The notes: generated by a model from the sequence alone, not told the origin. DNA of 64,000 nucleotides from Kitasatospora gansuensis (GCF_014203705.1 NZ_JACHJR010000001.1:310001-374000), one strand, 5' to 3'. Shown: positions 21,301-29,623, counted from the first letter of the stretch. Translations and numbers: made by a program.

Positions 21301-22573
21301 AGTAGTACTGCACGCCGTCGGTGGTGGTGACGCGCCAGAACTCGCCGTTGCGGGCCTCGTTGGCGGCGCCGGTGAGCTGCTCGATCTTCGAGCCGTCGTC
21401 GCCCTGGATGTGCCAGGTGCCGGTGGCGTCGTCACGGACCAGGGTGCCGGAGTGGCCGCCCAGGTTCATGGTCGCGTTCTGGCCCGCCCAGCAGTTGTCA
21501 CCGGAGTTGGTGATGCCGGCGCGGTCGCAGTTCTTGTACGAGCGCTCGATGAAGCCCGGCTGGTAGTCCCAGCCCTCACCCGCCCAGGAGGACTGGGCGT
21601 TGGTCGAGGACGTCTTGCCGTCGATCGCCGAGGAGTCGTACGAGAGCGAGACCTGCGGGGCGCTCCCGCCCAGCGAGGCGGGGGTCTGGATCGGGTACGA
21701 GTAGGTGAAGTTGCCCATGCTCGACCCGGACTGCCAGGCGGCGGACGGTGCCAGCGGTGAGGCCGCGTAGCCGCCCATCGAACCGGCCGGGGCGGCGGCC
21801 GCGGCGAGCACCATCGGTGCGGCGGCAGCGGAGGGGGCTTCGACGAATGATGCCCGGACCACCGAAGTGCCCGAAGTCGTCGGTGCGGCCGCCTTGCTGG
21901 CGACAGCGGAGGGGAGCGTGACCTCCGCGCTGAGCACGCCGGTTGCGGGGTTGAGCGTGGAGGCGACGGGAGTCTGCTGCTTGCACTCGTCCGCGTCGGG
22001 CGTGGTCAGCGCGCAGGCGGGCAGCGCGACCAGGCGAGCGCGGTCGGACCAGCCGGATCCCTGAAGGGCCTTCAGGTCGATCGCGACCTTGACGCCCTGT
22101 CCGGCAGCGCCGGCCACCGGGTCGGCATCAGTCAGCGCGACCAGCGGCCTGTCGGCCGCGCCGAGGACATCGACCTTGACGCTGTGTGCCGAACCCTGCT
22201 GAGCCGGGGCCAGTGCGACCGGCAGTTCGCCGGCCTGCTTCCCGGCCTTGGCGGAGTCGGCGCCCAGGTCCAGAGTGGCCGAGCCGGTGTGTGGCGCTGG
22301 AGCCGACGGCTGCCAGTCCTTGGGCACAGGAAACTTCGGCGCTTGAACCTGTGCCGGTTTGAGGTCCTTGCCCTTCACGGACGCCGAACCGGCACCCAGC
22401 GGCGTGTTCTTGGGCGTCCAGACCTTGCCGTGCGGCCGCTTCGCGGCCCAGGCTTCTGCCGGTGGTGTCACGATCATGGTCGCGACCACGGCCAGCAGGC
22501 TGAACAACGTCACCCAGCCGTGAGGTCTTCTGAACCAGCGCCCCAAGGGCGTGCGAATATGCCAAGCCTGCAC
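15305..22573 (-). CDS. RHS-repeat polymorphic toxin with Hint domain
   Basis: A secreted toxin of about 2,422 residues. An N-terminal membrane/signal segment (WVTLFSLLAVVATMIV) is followed by an SpvB-like region beginning near residue 285 (FTYSYPIQTPASLGG), then many YD/RHS repeats. The RHS core ends near residue 1925 (GYSYSGNDPVNSSDPSGL). A hydrophobic alanine/glycine-rich segment (about 2035-2110), a pretoxin Hint domain (about 2160-2309, ending LVHNC) and a 113-residue C-terminal toxin follow. The tip resembles barnase/EndoU/colicin-type RNases (His in HYNKHVLG, Thr in IMRTFFRP), an inference only. The GTG at 22573 is preferred (GGGGAG nine bases before it); another GTG at 22624 is in frame. 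Confidence 0.92.
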   Translation of the reverse strand: MQAWHIRTPLGRWFRRPHGWVTLFSLLAVVATMIVTPPAEAWAAKRPHGKVWTPKNTPLGAGSASVKGKDLKPAQVQAPKFPVPKDWQPSAPAPHTGSATLDLGADSAKAGKQAGELPVALAPAQQGSAHSVKVDVLGAADRPLVALTDADPVAGAAGQGVKVAIDLKALQGSGWSDRARLVALPACALTTPDADECKQQTPVASTLNPATGVLSAEVTLPSAVASKAAAPTTSGTSVVRASFVEAPSAAAAPMVLAAAAAPAGSMGGYAASPLAPSAAWQSGSSMGNFTYSYPIQTPASLGGSAPQVSLSYDSSAIDGKTSSTNAQSSWAGEGWDYQPGFIERSYKNCDRAGITNSGDNCWAGQNATMNLGGHSGTLVRDDATGTWHIQGDDGSKIEQLTGAANEARNGEFWRVTTTDGVQYYFGQNHLPGGDHSDPATGSVAYQPVYSPNSGDDCYSASTGKASWCQEGWRWNLDYVVDPHQNLITFNYQQDLNYYNRGGAQNNGNGTLTPYVRAIELTQISYGQRLPEQLSAHGTVKPAARVLFSTAERCIPNGSITCTTAQRTIANQSSWPDTPLDQNCASTGTCTNYSPTFWSPLRLSKIDTQVLVGASYTTVDSWTLKHSFPDPGDGTKPSLWLSSVQRTGSNGQSATALPQVSFTPREMANRVDGLVPAAPQFNRPRMQQITTETGGQINVVYADPACSRVNNTMPSSEDGNTMACMPVKWYPPGSSGTDPVNDWFNKVLVTAVTEQDAVTGALIKSTNYSYGGGAAWHRNDSDAIDPKTRTWDQFRGYQTVTTTTGSGNAGEAPKTQQVTTYLRGMNGDALSGGGTRNVSTSFTPYPGATPVTATDDKWRTGTALGSQSFDKAGGSVLAATATTTTGDVVTATHKQSGGMPDLVARYGTTSTTGLTYGKLADGSWRTTTQVTTTDPAKGNRVLTQDDKGDGTAATPETCNTTSYATSTNPLILTLQSGQRTVAGPCGTAPNAGNTLTDTRTLYDGLPFGQAGALGDPTNSQVIDSYDGTGKAQYATLTTAGFDAYGRVVSSAGPDGKATSTAFAPATGAIPTKITLTGPMGATWATSQTFDPGRSQPLVASDANGRTTTEQYDALGRLVAVWQPDRATDLGANYKFSYSVNGVSAPSVVTSQWLREDNSYSSKTELYDGLGRLRQSQTTTPTGSVGRLISDQAYDSHGWAIKSSEPYYDSANSPNGTIFAPQDAQVPAQTWMTYDGLGRPVTSAFMSYGQQQWTSSVSYPGADRTDSVPPQGAAPSSVFTDGRGQTTAVWQYKTPTATGVAADANITTYSYTAAGQPQNRTDSSGNTWSYTYDLRGRQTSVADPDSGKTETSYDSNSRVASTKDAKGNVLAYSYDLLGRKTGLYANTVAPANQLASWNYDTLAKGRLTSATRYVNGASGSAYTRSVTGYDTAYRPLGTSVSIPAIEGSLAGTYTSTNAYTPVLGLLDHTNLPAMGGLPAEEVDYLYSITGALVASGGNSTLVTDVQYDAMGRPTRTTVGDWGKQVVSTQQYDWATGRVVNSFLDRQTGTTSLDQTSYTYNPAGQITSITDLQNATATDAQCFTYDYLGRLTNAWTDTGGTNTRATGTWTDSSGTVHGSGSAQSVPGIGSCKNSTGPAVTAGKPSVGGPAPYWQSYSYDATGNRTQLVQHDVNGVTANDITTTQTFGAPKSVNTPTNAQNTGGGTGGPHSLLTSSVKSASGTAVATFQYDAIGNTTSVTDTSGTATLSWDGEDKLASVAKSGQTPGTSYLYDADGNQLIRRDPGKTTLNLGSDELVLDTTSPTGSTTDVRYYAAPGGLTITRVTAATGGGQLVYHAADPHGTNGVQISTDATQAVTRRPTDPFGNARGAAVDPASWAGDKGFIGGTLDTATGLTNLGAREYDPVHGRFLNPDPLLAADNPQQWNGYSYSGNDPVNSSDPSGLMQTCGEGGAACYGPSPTSSPFSATGGGGFVDSCSVNPTLAPCAPKSTATSGGNGNGGGGNGGGHATGGGSKKKSGGVSGWFKNAAKSVVHTVVKAVEEHPIITAMIVTAIVVGAAACIIATAGGCAAVLVAAGEAALAGAEMGGVAGAITGAAVGATVEGGMALGAAGLASLGAGAAVAAKELTTAESTVAARTTQPLAKEATESSKGARPASSSSGGSKPGCNSFQAGVLVLLADGTSKSIEQLTTADQVVATDPQTGDTAAKQVTATITTPDDKEFTDLTLTSTAGPRAPPVAITSTQHHPYWDITTQRWTDAADLNPGDHLRAADGTELTVRTVTNYDTRAQTAYNLTVADLHTYYVLAGTTPVLVHNCGSNFKPGEDDIHYNKHVLGVMKNGKSKEGGPDMPEYLDKADYLAGARGLLDGPAKRGVLEGRRGTDTLRFDTSTGAFGVKTEDGIMRTFFRPGGDGEAYFRGTDGLIPINF

Positions 22574-22855
22574 GGCAGAATACTCCCCGATGTCGTCAAT
22601 GCCCCCTGGCACCGGAGATTTCACGGTGCACCGAGATGATCAGCCAGATCCTAAGATCGTCTTTCATGATCAATTTTCAGCCAAGGCTGATCGCCCAGGC
22701 TTTTTACCAAGACTTTATTCAAGCCAAGTGGGCAAATCAGGACAGCTGCTGACAAGCCGATCATCAGTTTGACCGACCGGCAGGTCACAGCGCACAGTTC
22801 CTCCTCGAACCATCCGCCAGTAGGCGGGCCTAACGGAGGACTCAGCACAGCAGTC
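22574..22855. promoter_or_regulatory. divergent promoter region of the two giant secreted proteins
   Basis: About 280 bases separate the RHS start from the DNRLRE gene start. The central part (22650-22740) is noticeably A/T-rich for this genome and repeatedly contains TGATC-type words (CATGATCAATTTTC, GGCTGATCGCC, CCGATCATCAG). Promoter hexamers could not be assigned securely. Shared control of both genes is plausible from the layout. Confidence 0.5.
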
Positions 22856-25800
22856 ATGATCAATAAAAGAAGCACACACAGTTCGCACCCGTCAGTTTTC
22901 TGGCAAGACAGGCGGGTTGTACGCGCACTGATGTTCACGGCTGTCGGTGCACTCGGTTTCGGCCTGATGAGCCCACCCGCCCTGGCCGCCGGAACCACCG
23001 TCCCGCCCCTCGGCCAGCGCCCCGCGCTCTCAGCCGAGGCGCAGGCGATCCAGGACGCCCAGGCGAAGGCGAAGTCCACCGGAGCAGCCGTCACCGTTGA
23101 CGCGCTGACCACCCAGACCTCGCTCACCACGGCCAACCCCAACGGCACACTGAGCACCACCCAGCATGTCCAGCCTGTACGGACGAAGAAGGCAGAGCGA
23201 TGGGTGGACCTCGACCCCACGCTGCGTCAGAACCCCGACGGCACGCTGAGCCCGTCGGTGAGCACGAGCCCGTTGAGCTTCTCCGGCGGCGGCAGCGGTC
23301 CGCTGGCCACGATCGCCACGGAAGACGGCAAGAAGCTCGCCATCGGATCGCCGTTCAAGCTGCCCAAGCCCACGCTCGACGGCGCCACCGCGACCTACAC
23401 CTCGGTCCTGCCCGACGTGGACCTGCAGGTGTCGGCACTGCCCTCCGGCGGCTGGCGTGACGTGGTGATCGTCCACACGGCCGCCGCGGCTGCGGACCCC
23501 GCACTCAGGACCCTGCACTTCCCGGTTTCCGGGACGGACCTGACACCCAGTTCGGACAGCGCCGGCAACGTCCAGCTCACCGACGCGAGCGGTGCCGTGC
23601 GCCTGCACGCGCCGACCCCGCTGCAGTGGGACTCCACACAGCCGGCCCCGAGCGCACCCGATGCCCCGCTCAGCCGCTCCCTGTCCGCCGCACCCGCCGC
23701 AGTGGCGCCCGGCAACGCGGAAGCCGCGAAGGACCCCGAGGCATCCACCACGGCCGCTCCCGGCATCGCGGCTGCCATCGCCCCGATGTCGGTCTCCGCG
23801 TCCCGGAACGCCATCGACCTGACACCGGACCAGAAGACCTTCGGCAAGGGCACCGGTCCGTGGTACCTCGACCCGACCGTCAGCGCCGACAATCCGAGCC
23901 AGCTCTCGGTGCAGGTGCAGGAGTACCACCCGGACACCAAGTACGCGAACACCATCAGCAACCTCGGCACCGGCTACTGCGGCTACTCCGACTGCACCGG
24001 CTACGGACGGGAGCGCGCGTACTACCAACTCGGCATCAACTCGGTGCTGACCACCATTCCGAGTGGTGCTCACAGCGGCGCCGTGGTGCACGACGCGGCG
24101 CTGTACCTGCAGTCCACCGGCTCGGCCAGCCCCTCCACGTCCACCCCCATGGGCCTCTACTGGGCCGGTCCGATCAGCACCGACACCACGTGGCGCAACC
24201 AGCCCTGCAACGGCCCCGGCACGATGGGTGGCTGCACCAAGGTCGGCAGCACCTGGATGATGGGCACCGGCCAGGTCGGCTTCGACGTCACCTCGCAGAT
24301 GCAGAAGGCGGTCGCTGAGAAGTGGACCAACTGGACCGTCGCTGTCGGCCCTGACGACGAGAACAACAAGTACTACCGCCAGCACTTCGCCAACAACCCG
24401 CACATCGTCGTCAACTACGACATCGCACCGACCCTCTGGTACCCGCGGACCAGCCCGTCGCCGGGCATCGCGTCCAAGAACACCTCCTACGACTGCACCA
24501 GCGGCGGAGCCAGCCCCTGGGACAACGCCGCCTGGATCGCCAGCAACCAGAACATCCGACTGGCCGTCAACAACTGGTCCCCCACCGGCCTGCCACTGCA
24601 CACGGCCTTCCGCATGTGGGACGACAACGACGGCAACGGCGGCTGGACGGGTGACAGCGGCTGGGCCGGCAGCTACAACGACGGCAGCGGGGTGGGCGTC
24701 GACGTCGGCCCGCTCAAGGACGGGCACCAGTACGGGTGGACCGCTACCGCCACCGACGACAACCTGTCCTCCCCCGAGTCCCCTTGGTGCTACTTCAGGG
24801 TCGACCGGACCCAGCCGACGGTGAGCGTCAGCTCCACCGACTTCCCGCCCTCCGGCACCCCGAACCCGAGCCCCACCAAGTTCAACACCAGCACCGACGC
24901 GACCTTCACCATCACGGGCACCGACCCGGCTCCGGGCGCCGGACTGAACGCCTCCGGTCTCGCCTGCTTCCGCGTCAGCGCCAACCCGACCCCGGTCATC
25001 GGCTGGCACTGCGGTGACGCCGACACCTATGGCGCCGACGGCAACGGCCAGGCCACCTACCCGCGCCCCGCCACCCCCTGGGGCACCAACTTCGTCTACG
25101 CCCAGGCACAGGACAACGCCGGCAACTACAGTCAGCCCGCCGTCTACAGCTACTACGCCCCGTGGGACGCCTCGAAGTCCGCCCAGCCCCGCTTCGGCGA
25201 CACCACCGGTGACGGCAAGCCCGACCTCGTCCTCCCCGACACCGCCGGTAACCTCCGCCTGATCGGTGGGATCAACGACCCGCTCAACGCCGTGAGCGCT
25301 CCCGCCGCCCTCGCTCCCGCCATTTCTCCCGCCGTAGGCGACTGGAACACCGTCCAGGTGACCCACCGCGGCTCACTGCGCGGCCAGGTCCCGGTCGACG
25401 ACCTGATCGCCCATCCCGCGAACAGCGCCAACCTGTACCTGTACCTCAACGACGGCCGCGGCGTGTACACCAGCGGGAGCACCATCGTCGCCAAGCCCAG
25501 CACCTGTCAGGACGCCAAGGGCGTGGCCACCACCTGCCCTGCCAACTGGGGCCCGAACTTCTCCAACGTCACCCAAATCCTGGCCCTGGGCACGCCGGAA
25601 GGCGAGGCGCTCTCGACCGACGGCACCACCACACTCACCAAGACGTCGCTGCTTGCGGTCGTCAACAAGCAGCTCTGGCTGTTCCACTCCGGATCCAGCA
25701 ACGTCAAACTGCTGGACGGCACCGCGCGCCTGCTCTCCAGTCAGGTGGACTGGGACAGCTACGACCTGATCGGCCCCGGTCTCGCAGGCGGCACCGCCCA

Positions 25801-27100
25801 GCCCACCGTGTGGGCCCGCAACCGCACCGACGGCACCGTCCACGCGTACCAGGTCAAGGGTGGCGTCACCCCTGACTACTCCGCCTTCGCCACCGCCGGT
25901 GACACCATCAAGACCGGCATTTCCACCGCCGCCTACCCCACCGTGGGCTCCTCGGGCGACCTGAACGGGGACGGCAGCGCCGATCTCTGGACGCTCGGCT
26001 CCGACGGCAAGCTGCTGGTCTGGCCCGGCAACGCTGCCGCAGTCAGCACCCTGGGCACCCAGGTCGCCCTCGGTGACCTGCGCTCGCCCGTCGGCCGGTG
26101 GACGCTCAACAGCACCAGCGGCGGAACCACTCCGGACACCCTCGGGAAGCACCCCGCGACCGTTCAGGGCGCCGTCACCTTCCCGACCGACACCGTCGCC
26201 GGGAAGTCCACCGCCGTGGCCGCCTTCGACAGCAAGGGCAGCGGAGCGCTGACTGCGGCCAACAGCACGCTCGACTCGTCGAAGTCCTTCTCGGTCAGCC
26301 TCTGGGCCAAGCCAAGCGCCTTGGGCGGAGTCGCGGTCAGTCAGGACGGCGCCAATGCCAGCGGCTTCCTGGTCTGGCCGGACGGCGACGGCACCTGGCA
26401 CTTCGGGCTCGGCACCGTCGACGACGGCTGGTCCTACGACCAGACCACCGCTGCCACCAGCAACGCCAACCGTGTCCAGCTCAACACCTGGACCCAGCTG
26501 ACGGCCAGTTACAACGCCACCACGCGCCAGATGAGCCTGTACGTCAACGGTGTACTCGCCGGAAGCGGCTACCACACGCAGAACTCCGGCATCACCGGGC
26601 AACTCGTCATCGGCCGGTACAAGTACCTTGGCCAGCCCATCTCGTACTTCGACGGACGTGTGAGTGACGTGGCGGTCTACGACTTCCCGTCCACTATCGC
26701 CACCGGCTCCTCCCGGCTTGTCTCCGCCGCCGGCGTCAACAAGTGCCTCGACGATGCCAACGCCGGCACCACGAACGGCAGCCCGATCGAGATCTACGAC
26801 TGCAACGGAACCCCTGCTCAGCAATTCTCGGTCAACGCCAACGGGACGCTCGGCATCCTCAACGGCTGCGTGGACGCTATCGACGCAGGCACGAGCAACG
26901 GCACCCTGCTCCAGTACCTGAACTGCAACGGCAGCCCCGCCCAGCAGTGGCTGCCCCGCGCGGACGGCAGCGTCATCAACCCACAGTCGGGCAAGTGCCT
27001 GGACGCCCCCGGCGGCAACACCGCCAACGGCACCAGGCCCCAGCTCTACGACTGCAACGGCACCTACGCCCAGCGATGGATCGTAACGCCGGCAAACTAG
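22856..27100 (+). CDS. secreted DNRLRE/LamG/ricin-lectin protein
   Basis: A 1,414-residue secreted protein. The signal peptide has basic residues (DRRVVRALMF) and a hydrophobic core ending SPPALAAG. A DNRLRE-type domain lies at about 340-520, FG-GAP-like segments near 778 (FGDTTGDGKPDLVLPD) and 1033 (GDLNGDGSADLW), a LamG/concanavalin-like fold at about 1078-1278, and a ricin B-type trefoil at the C terminus (repeated CLDD, LYDCNG and QRW blocks). It probably binds extracellular glycans. The ATG at 22856 is chosen because it starts a normal signal peptide; a TTG at 22769 is in frame. It is divergent from the RHS toxin and ends in a strong terminator. Confidence 0.9.
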   Translation: MINKRSTHSSHPSVFWQDRRVVRALMFTAVGALGFGLMSPPALAAGTTVPPLGQRPALSAEAQAIQDAQAKAKSTGAAVTVDALTTQTSLTTANPNGTLSTTQHVQPVRTKKAERWVDLDPTLRQNPDGTLSPSVSTSPLSFSGGGSGPLATIATEDGKKLAIGSPFKLPKPTLDGATATYTSVLPDVDLQVSALPSGGWRDVVIVHTAAAAADPALRTLHFPVSGTDLTPSSDSAGNVQLTDASGAVRLHAPTPLQWDSTQPAPSAPDAPLSRSLSAAPAAVAPGNAEAAKDPEASTTAAPGIAAAIAPMSVSASRNAIDLTPDQKTFGKGTGPWYLDPTVSADNPSQLSVQVQEYHPDTKYANTISNLGTGYCGYSDCTGYGRERAYYQLGINSVLTTIPSGAHSGAVVHDAALYLQSTGSASPSTSTPMGLYWAGPISTDTTWRNQPCNGPGTMGGCTKVGSTWMMGTGQVGFDVTSQMQKAVAEKWTNWTVAVGPDDENNKYYRQHFANNPHIVVNYDIAPTLWYPRTSPSPGIASKNTSYDCTSGGASPWDNAAWIASNQNIRLAVNNWSPTGLPLHTAFRMWDDNDGNGGWTGDSGWAGSYNDGSGVGVDVGPLKDGHQYGWTATATDDNLSSPESPWCYFRVDRTQPTVSVSSTDFPPSGTPNPSPTKFNTSTDATFTITGTDPAPGAGLNASGLACFRVSANPTPVIGWHCGDADTYGADGNGQATYPRPATPWGTNFVYAQAQDNAGNYSQPAVYSYYAPWDASKSAQPRFGDTTGDGKPDLVLPDTAGNLRLIGGINDPLNAVSAPAALAPAISPAVGDWNTVQVTHRGSLRGQVPVDDLIAHPANSANLYLYLNDGRGVYTSGSTIVAKPSTCQDAKGVATTCPANWGPNFSNVTQILALGTPEGEALSTDGTTTLTKTSLLAVVNKQLWLFHSGSSNVKLLDGTARLLSSQVDWDSYDLIGPGLAGGTAQPTVWARNRTDGTVHAYQVKGGVTPDYSAFATAGDTIKTGISTAAYPTVGSSGDLNGDGSADLWTLGSDGKLLVWPGNAAAVSTLGTQVALGDLRSPVGRWTLNSTSGGTTPDTLGKHPATVQGAVTFPTDTVAGKSTAVAAFDSKGSGALTAANSTLDSSKSFSVSLWAKPSALGGVAVSQDGANASGFLVWPDGDGTWHFGLGTVDDGWSYDQTTAATSNANRVQLNTWTQLTASYNATTRQMSLYVNGVLAGSGYHTQNSGITGQLVIGRYKYLGQPISYFDGRVSDVAVYDFPSTIATGSSRLVSAAGVNKCLDDANAGTTNGSPIEIYDCNGTPAQQFSVNANGTLGILNGCVDAIDAGTSNGTLLQYLNCNGSPAQQWLPRADGSVINPQSGKCLDAPGGNTANGTRPQLYDCNGTYAQRWIVTPAN

Positions 27101-27117
27101 CTCCCCGAGCTGGACCC

Positions 27118-27148
27118 GGGCGCCCCCTGCCATCGGCAGGGGGCGCCC
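27118..27148 (+). terminator. perfect 14-bp hairpin terminator
   Basis: GGGCGCCCCCTGCC, a three-base loop ATC and the exact complement, starting 17 bases after the stop of the DNRLRE gene. A very stable stem of the kind that ends actinomycete transcripts; only TT follows. It lies 15 bases before the truncated SnoaL copy. Confidence 0.8.
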
Positions 27149-27163
27149 TTCGGCATTGCAGGC

Positions 27164-27502
27164 GCCGAGAACTTCACGGTGGACGGCGTCCTGGAGGCAC
27201 CGCTCGTACCGGCCGGCGCCGCCTTCTCCCGGCGACTGGTGGGCCGCGAGGAGATCCGCAGCGCGATGGCCGCGTACTACGAGCGGCTGCCGAAGGACGG
27301 CCCCGCACCGAACCTCGAGAAGACCGGATTCGTGCTGCACACCACCGCCGACCCGGACGTGTTCATCGCCGAGATCGACACGGTCTTCGACGGAGAGGAC
27401 GAAGGGGACAACGTGACCGTCTCATTGGTCCAGATCTTCCGTATCCGCGACGGGAAGATCGCCCGGCTGCGCGACTACTTCGCACCCGAGCTGGTGAACT
27501 GA
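27164..27502 (+). pseudogene. 5'-truncated duplicate of the SnoaL-like gene
   Basis: These 339 bases match 13634-13972 without gaps, with 26 mismatches by hand count (about 92%). The encoded 112 residues differ at 11 positions. The first 25 codons, start codon and ribosome-binding site are missing. An in-frame GTG at 27179 exists but has no ribosome-binding site. Several differences are at third positions, so the copies either diverged under some constraint or came from different strains. Confidence 0.85.
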
Positions 27503-27570
27503 CGACCTCGTGCCGGCCGCACCGAGGACGACGGAGCCCTTGCCGAGGTGGGCTGCCGGGCGGAGGGAAC

Positions 27571-28062
27571 TCAGTCGAGCCAGAGCAGCATGGCCTCGCC
27601 TACCTGGGCTGCGGCCCCGAAGAACGGAGCCAGTGGGTCGAACCACCCGCGCACCCATTCGAGTGCATCGGCCTCATCCCAGTGGAGGGGGTAGACCTGC
27701 GCGGCTGTCAGTTGACCGGAGTCCACATCCCGGATCAGGCCGTCGAAGGGAAGCTGGGCCAGGGCCTCGGCAGCGAGCTTGACCTGGTCCGGGTCCAGGT
27801 ACTTGGCCGGCCCGTAGCCCCAGTCCTCACTGGTGAACGTCTGCTCGCCATGAACGATGTCGACGGGAACGGCCGCCCGTTCGAGGAGGAAGGCGATGGC
27901 ATGCCACGCCTTGTGGGTCGTCAGCTGTCGGGCATCCGAGGGAGCGACGTCATTGATGCCGTCCGTCTCCATGACCTCCTGGACGTATTCGAATGCCCAG
28001 TCCGGGTCCTCGACTGCCCTGGCCAGCTCGGCGGGCGACACACGCAGATACTCACCATTCAT
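27571..28062 (-). CDS. YfbM-like (DUF1877) protein
   Basis: A 163-residue cytoplasmic protein with the DUF1877/YfbM pattern: N-terminal MNGEYLRVSPAELARAVEDP, THKAWHAIAFLLE in the middle and a closing stretch with YGPAKYLDPDQVKLAAEAL. Members are of unknown biochemical role and are frequent near toxin loci in actinomycetes, where a protective function has been suggested; that is not shown here. The ATG at 28062 is preferred over an in-frame start three codons upstream because MNGEYLR is the family's usual beginning. It lies just beyond the truncated SnoaL copy on the opposite strand. Confidence 0.8.
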   Translation of the reverse strand: MNGEYLRVSPAELARAVEDPDWAFEYVQEVMETDGINDVAPSDARQLTTHKAWHAIAFLLERAAVPVDIVHGEQTFTSEDWGYGPAKYLDPDQVKLAAEALAQLPFDGLIRDVDSGQLTAAQVYPLHWDEADALEWVRGWFDPLAPFFGAAAQVGEAMLLWLD

Positions 28063-28119
28063 GCTCACCACCGCAGGCTACGAGGCGCCAAGGCACTGGG
28101 CACGGAGATGCCTGCGGGA

Positions 28120-29079
28120 TCAGTGTGCCGGATCCACCAGTCGGTGCCCGTCCGTCAGCAGGCCGGCCCGCTTGACGGTGCGGGTGACTGGGGAGAGCTC
28201 GGCACGCTGGATGGCGGGCAGTGAGCCGAGCCGGTCGGTGAGGAACTCGTAGAGCTCCCCGGTGTCGCGGCAGAGCACCACGGCCACCAGGTTGGCCGAG
28301 CCGGTCACCGCGGCGGCGAACGCGATACCGGGGAGGTCGGCGGGGGCCACGGTGGCCCACAGGGTGGCCTGGGTGGGGCAGCCGAGCAGTGCCGGGTCGA
28401 TCTCGACGTCGAAGACGAGCGCACCGACGTCCTGTAGGTGCTCCATGCGGCGGCGGGCGGTGGACTCGGAGAGTCCGGTCGCGCGGGCCAGCTCGGGGCA
28501 GCCCGTCCGGCCGTCGCGGGCCAGCTCCGCGAGGAGTACGAGATCCGTCTCGTCGAGGTGGACCGGTTCGGTGCCCGGGTGCGTCGGGCGCTCAAGCTCG
28601 GCCGCCTGCTCGTGGGTCAGCCGGTTCGCCCCCGGCCGGCGTGACGGGGCGCCGGTGAAGACCTTCAGTACGGTGTGCGCGGTCATCCCGGCGACCCGCT
28701 GAACGTGCGGCAGCGGGTCCGGCAGCAGCGGGTCGCGGGCATCCCGGCTGCCTGCCCGGGTCATGCAATTGACCTCGGTGCCACCGGAGTTGAGGGTAAC
28801 CCAGGAGATGTCGGGACGGCGGGCCAGCGCGTCGGCGACCGCCACGGCGACGTCCGGCGTGCACTGCACCCGCAGCCAGGACTCCGGCAGCCCGACCCGT
28901 CGGCCGACCACCCGCAGCAGCCCGGCGGTGCGCAGCCTGCGGTAGCGGCGGATCACCGTCTGGTCCGAGACGCCCAGGACGGCGGCGATCTTGCTGAAGG
29001 CGGCCCGCCCATCGAGCATCAGGGCCTGGACCACCTGGTGGTCGAGGTCGTCGAGCATCGGACTCTGAGTGGTTTCCAT
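28120..29079 (-). CDS. Lrp/AsnC family regulator with duplicated core
   Basis: A 319-residue transcriptional regulator built from two Lrp/AsnC halves. The first helix-turn-helix is LDDLDHQVVQALMLDGRAAFSKIAAVLGVSD (residues about 9-40) and the second begins LDETDLVLLAELARDGRTGC near residue 178; each is followed by a ligand-sensing RAM-like part. The ATG at 29079 has no clear ribosome-binding site, and an internal ATG seven codons later is possible. It is divergent from a broken MFS transporter, and such regulator/transporter pairs are common, so its former target may have been that exporter. Confidence 0.88.
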   Translation of the reverse strand: METTQSPMLDDLDHQVVQALMLDGRAAFSKIAAVLGVSDQTVIRRYRRLRTAGLLRVVGRRVGLPESWLRVQCTPDVAVAVADALARRPDISWVTLNSGGTEVNCMTRAGSRDARDPLLPDPLPHVQRVAGMTAHTVLKVFTGAPSRRPGANRLTHEQAAELERPTHPGTEPVHLDETDLVLLAELARDGRTGCPELARATGLSESTARRRMEHLQDVGALVFDVEIDPALLGCPTQATLWATVAPADLPGIAFAAAVTGSANLVAVVLCRDTGELYEFLTDRLGSLPAIQRAELSPVTRTVKRAGLLTDGHRLVDPAH

Positions 29080-29090
29080 CACTACTGCAG

Positions 29091-29623
29091 TGGACGGTCG
29101 GCGCGGGCTCGACCTGGACCGCCCTGCTGCCCGGCCTGGCGCTGACCGGTGTCGGGGTGGGCCTGGCGGGGCCTCGCTGGCGACCGCCGCGATGGCCTCG
29201 GTGCCGGCGGAGCGGGTCGGGATGGCGGCCGGCGCCGTCAGCACCTCGCGCCAGCTGGGCAACGCGCTGGGGATCGCGGTGCTGGGCGCCGTCTTCCACG
29301 GCAAGGTGCTGTCGGCGCTGCGGGCCTCGGGCAGCGCGGTGGAGGACCACAAAGCCGCCGCGGACGCGCTCACCGGCGGCCGGGCCGCCGCCTTGATCGC
29401 CCGGGCAGCGCCCGAGCACCAGGCCGCGGTTTCGCAGTTGGTGCACGAGGTGTTCGCCACCGGGCTGCGGCAGACCTTCCTGGTGGCCGGTGTGCTGGGC
29501 CTGGTGGGCGGCGCGATCGTGCTGCTGCTGGTCCGCCGACCGCCCGCCCGAGCCTGGGCCGACGGCCGGGGCGAACCTCGGGAGGCCCGCCCTTCGGTCA
29601 AGGCGACAGCTCGGGAGCGGTAA
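29091..29623 (+). pseudogene. MFS drug exporter (DHA2 type), truncated and frameshifted
   Basis: Only the last third of an EmrB/QacA-type exporter remains. The frame from 29091 encodes TVGAGSTWTALLPGLALTG and VGVGLAGP, then the match moves to another frame (SLATAAMASVPAERVGM, SRQLGNALGIAVLGAVFH), so one base is missing near 29170-29175 (a C in LAGPS). The rest runs to a stop at 29623 with the final transmembrane helix (FLVAGVLGLVGGAIVLLLV). There is no start codon or 5' part: the remnant begins 12 bases from the divergent Lrp gene. Confidence 0.82.

Noticed and set aside
23030..25366. A 778-codon open frame on the minus strand
   Set aside because: It is antisense to the DNRLRE protein, lacks a plausible start region and its sequence is low-complexity.
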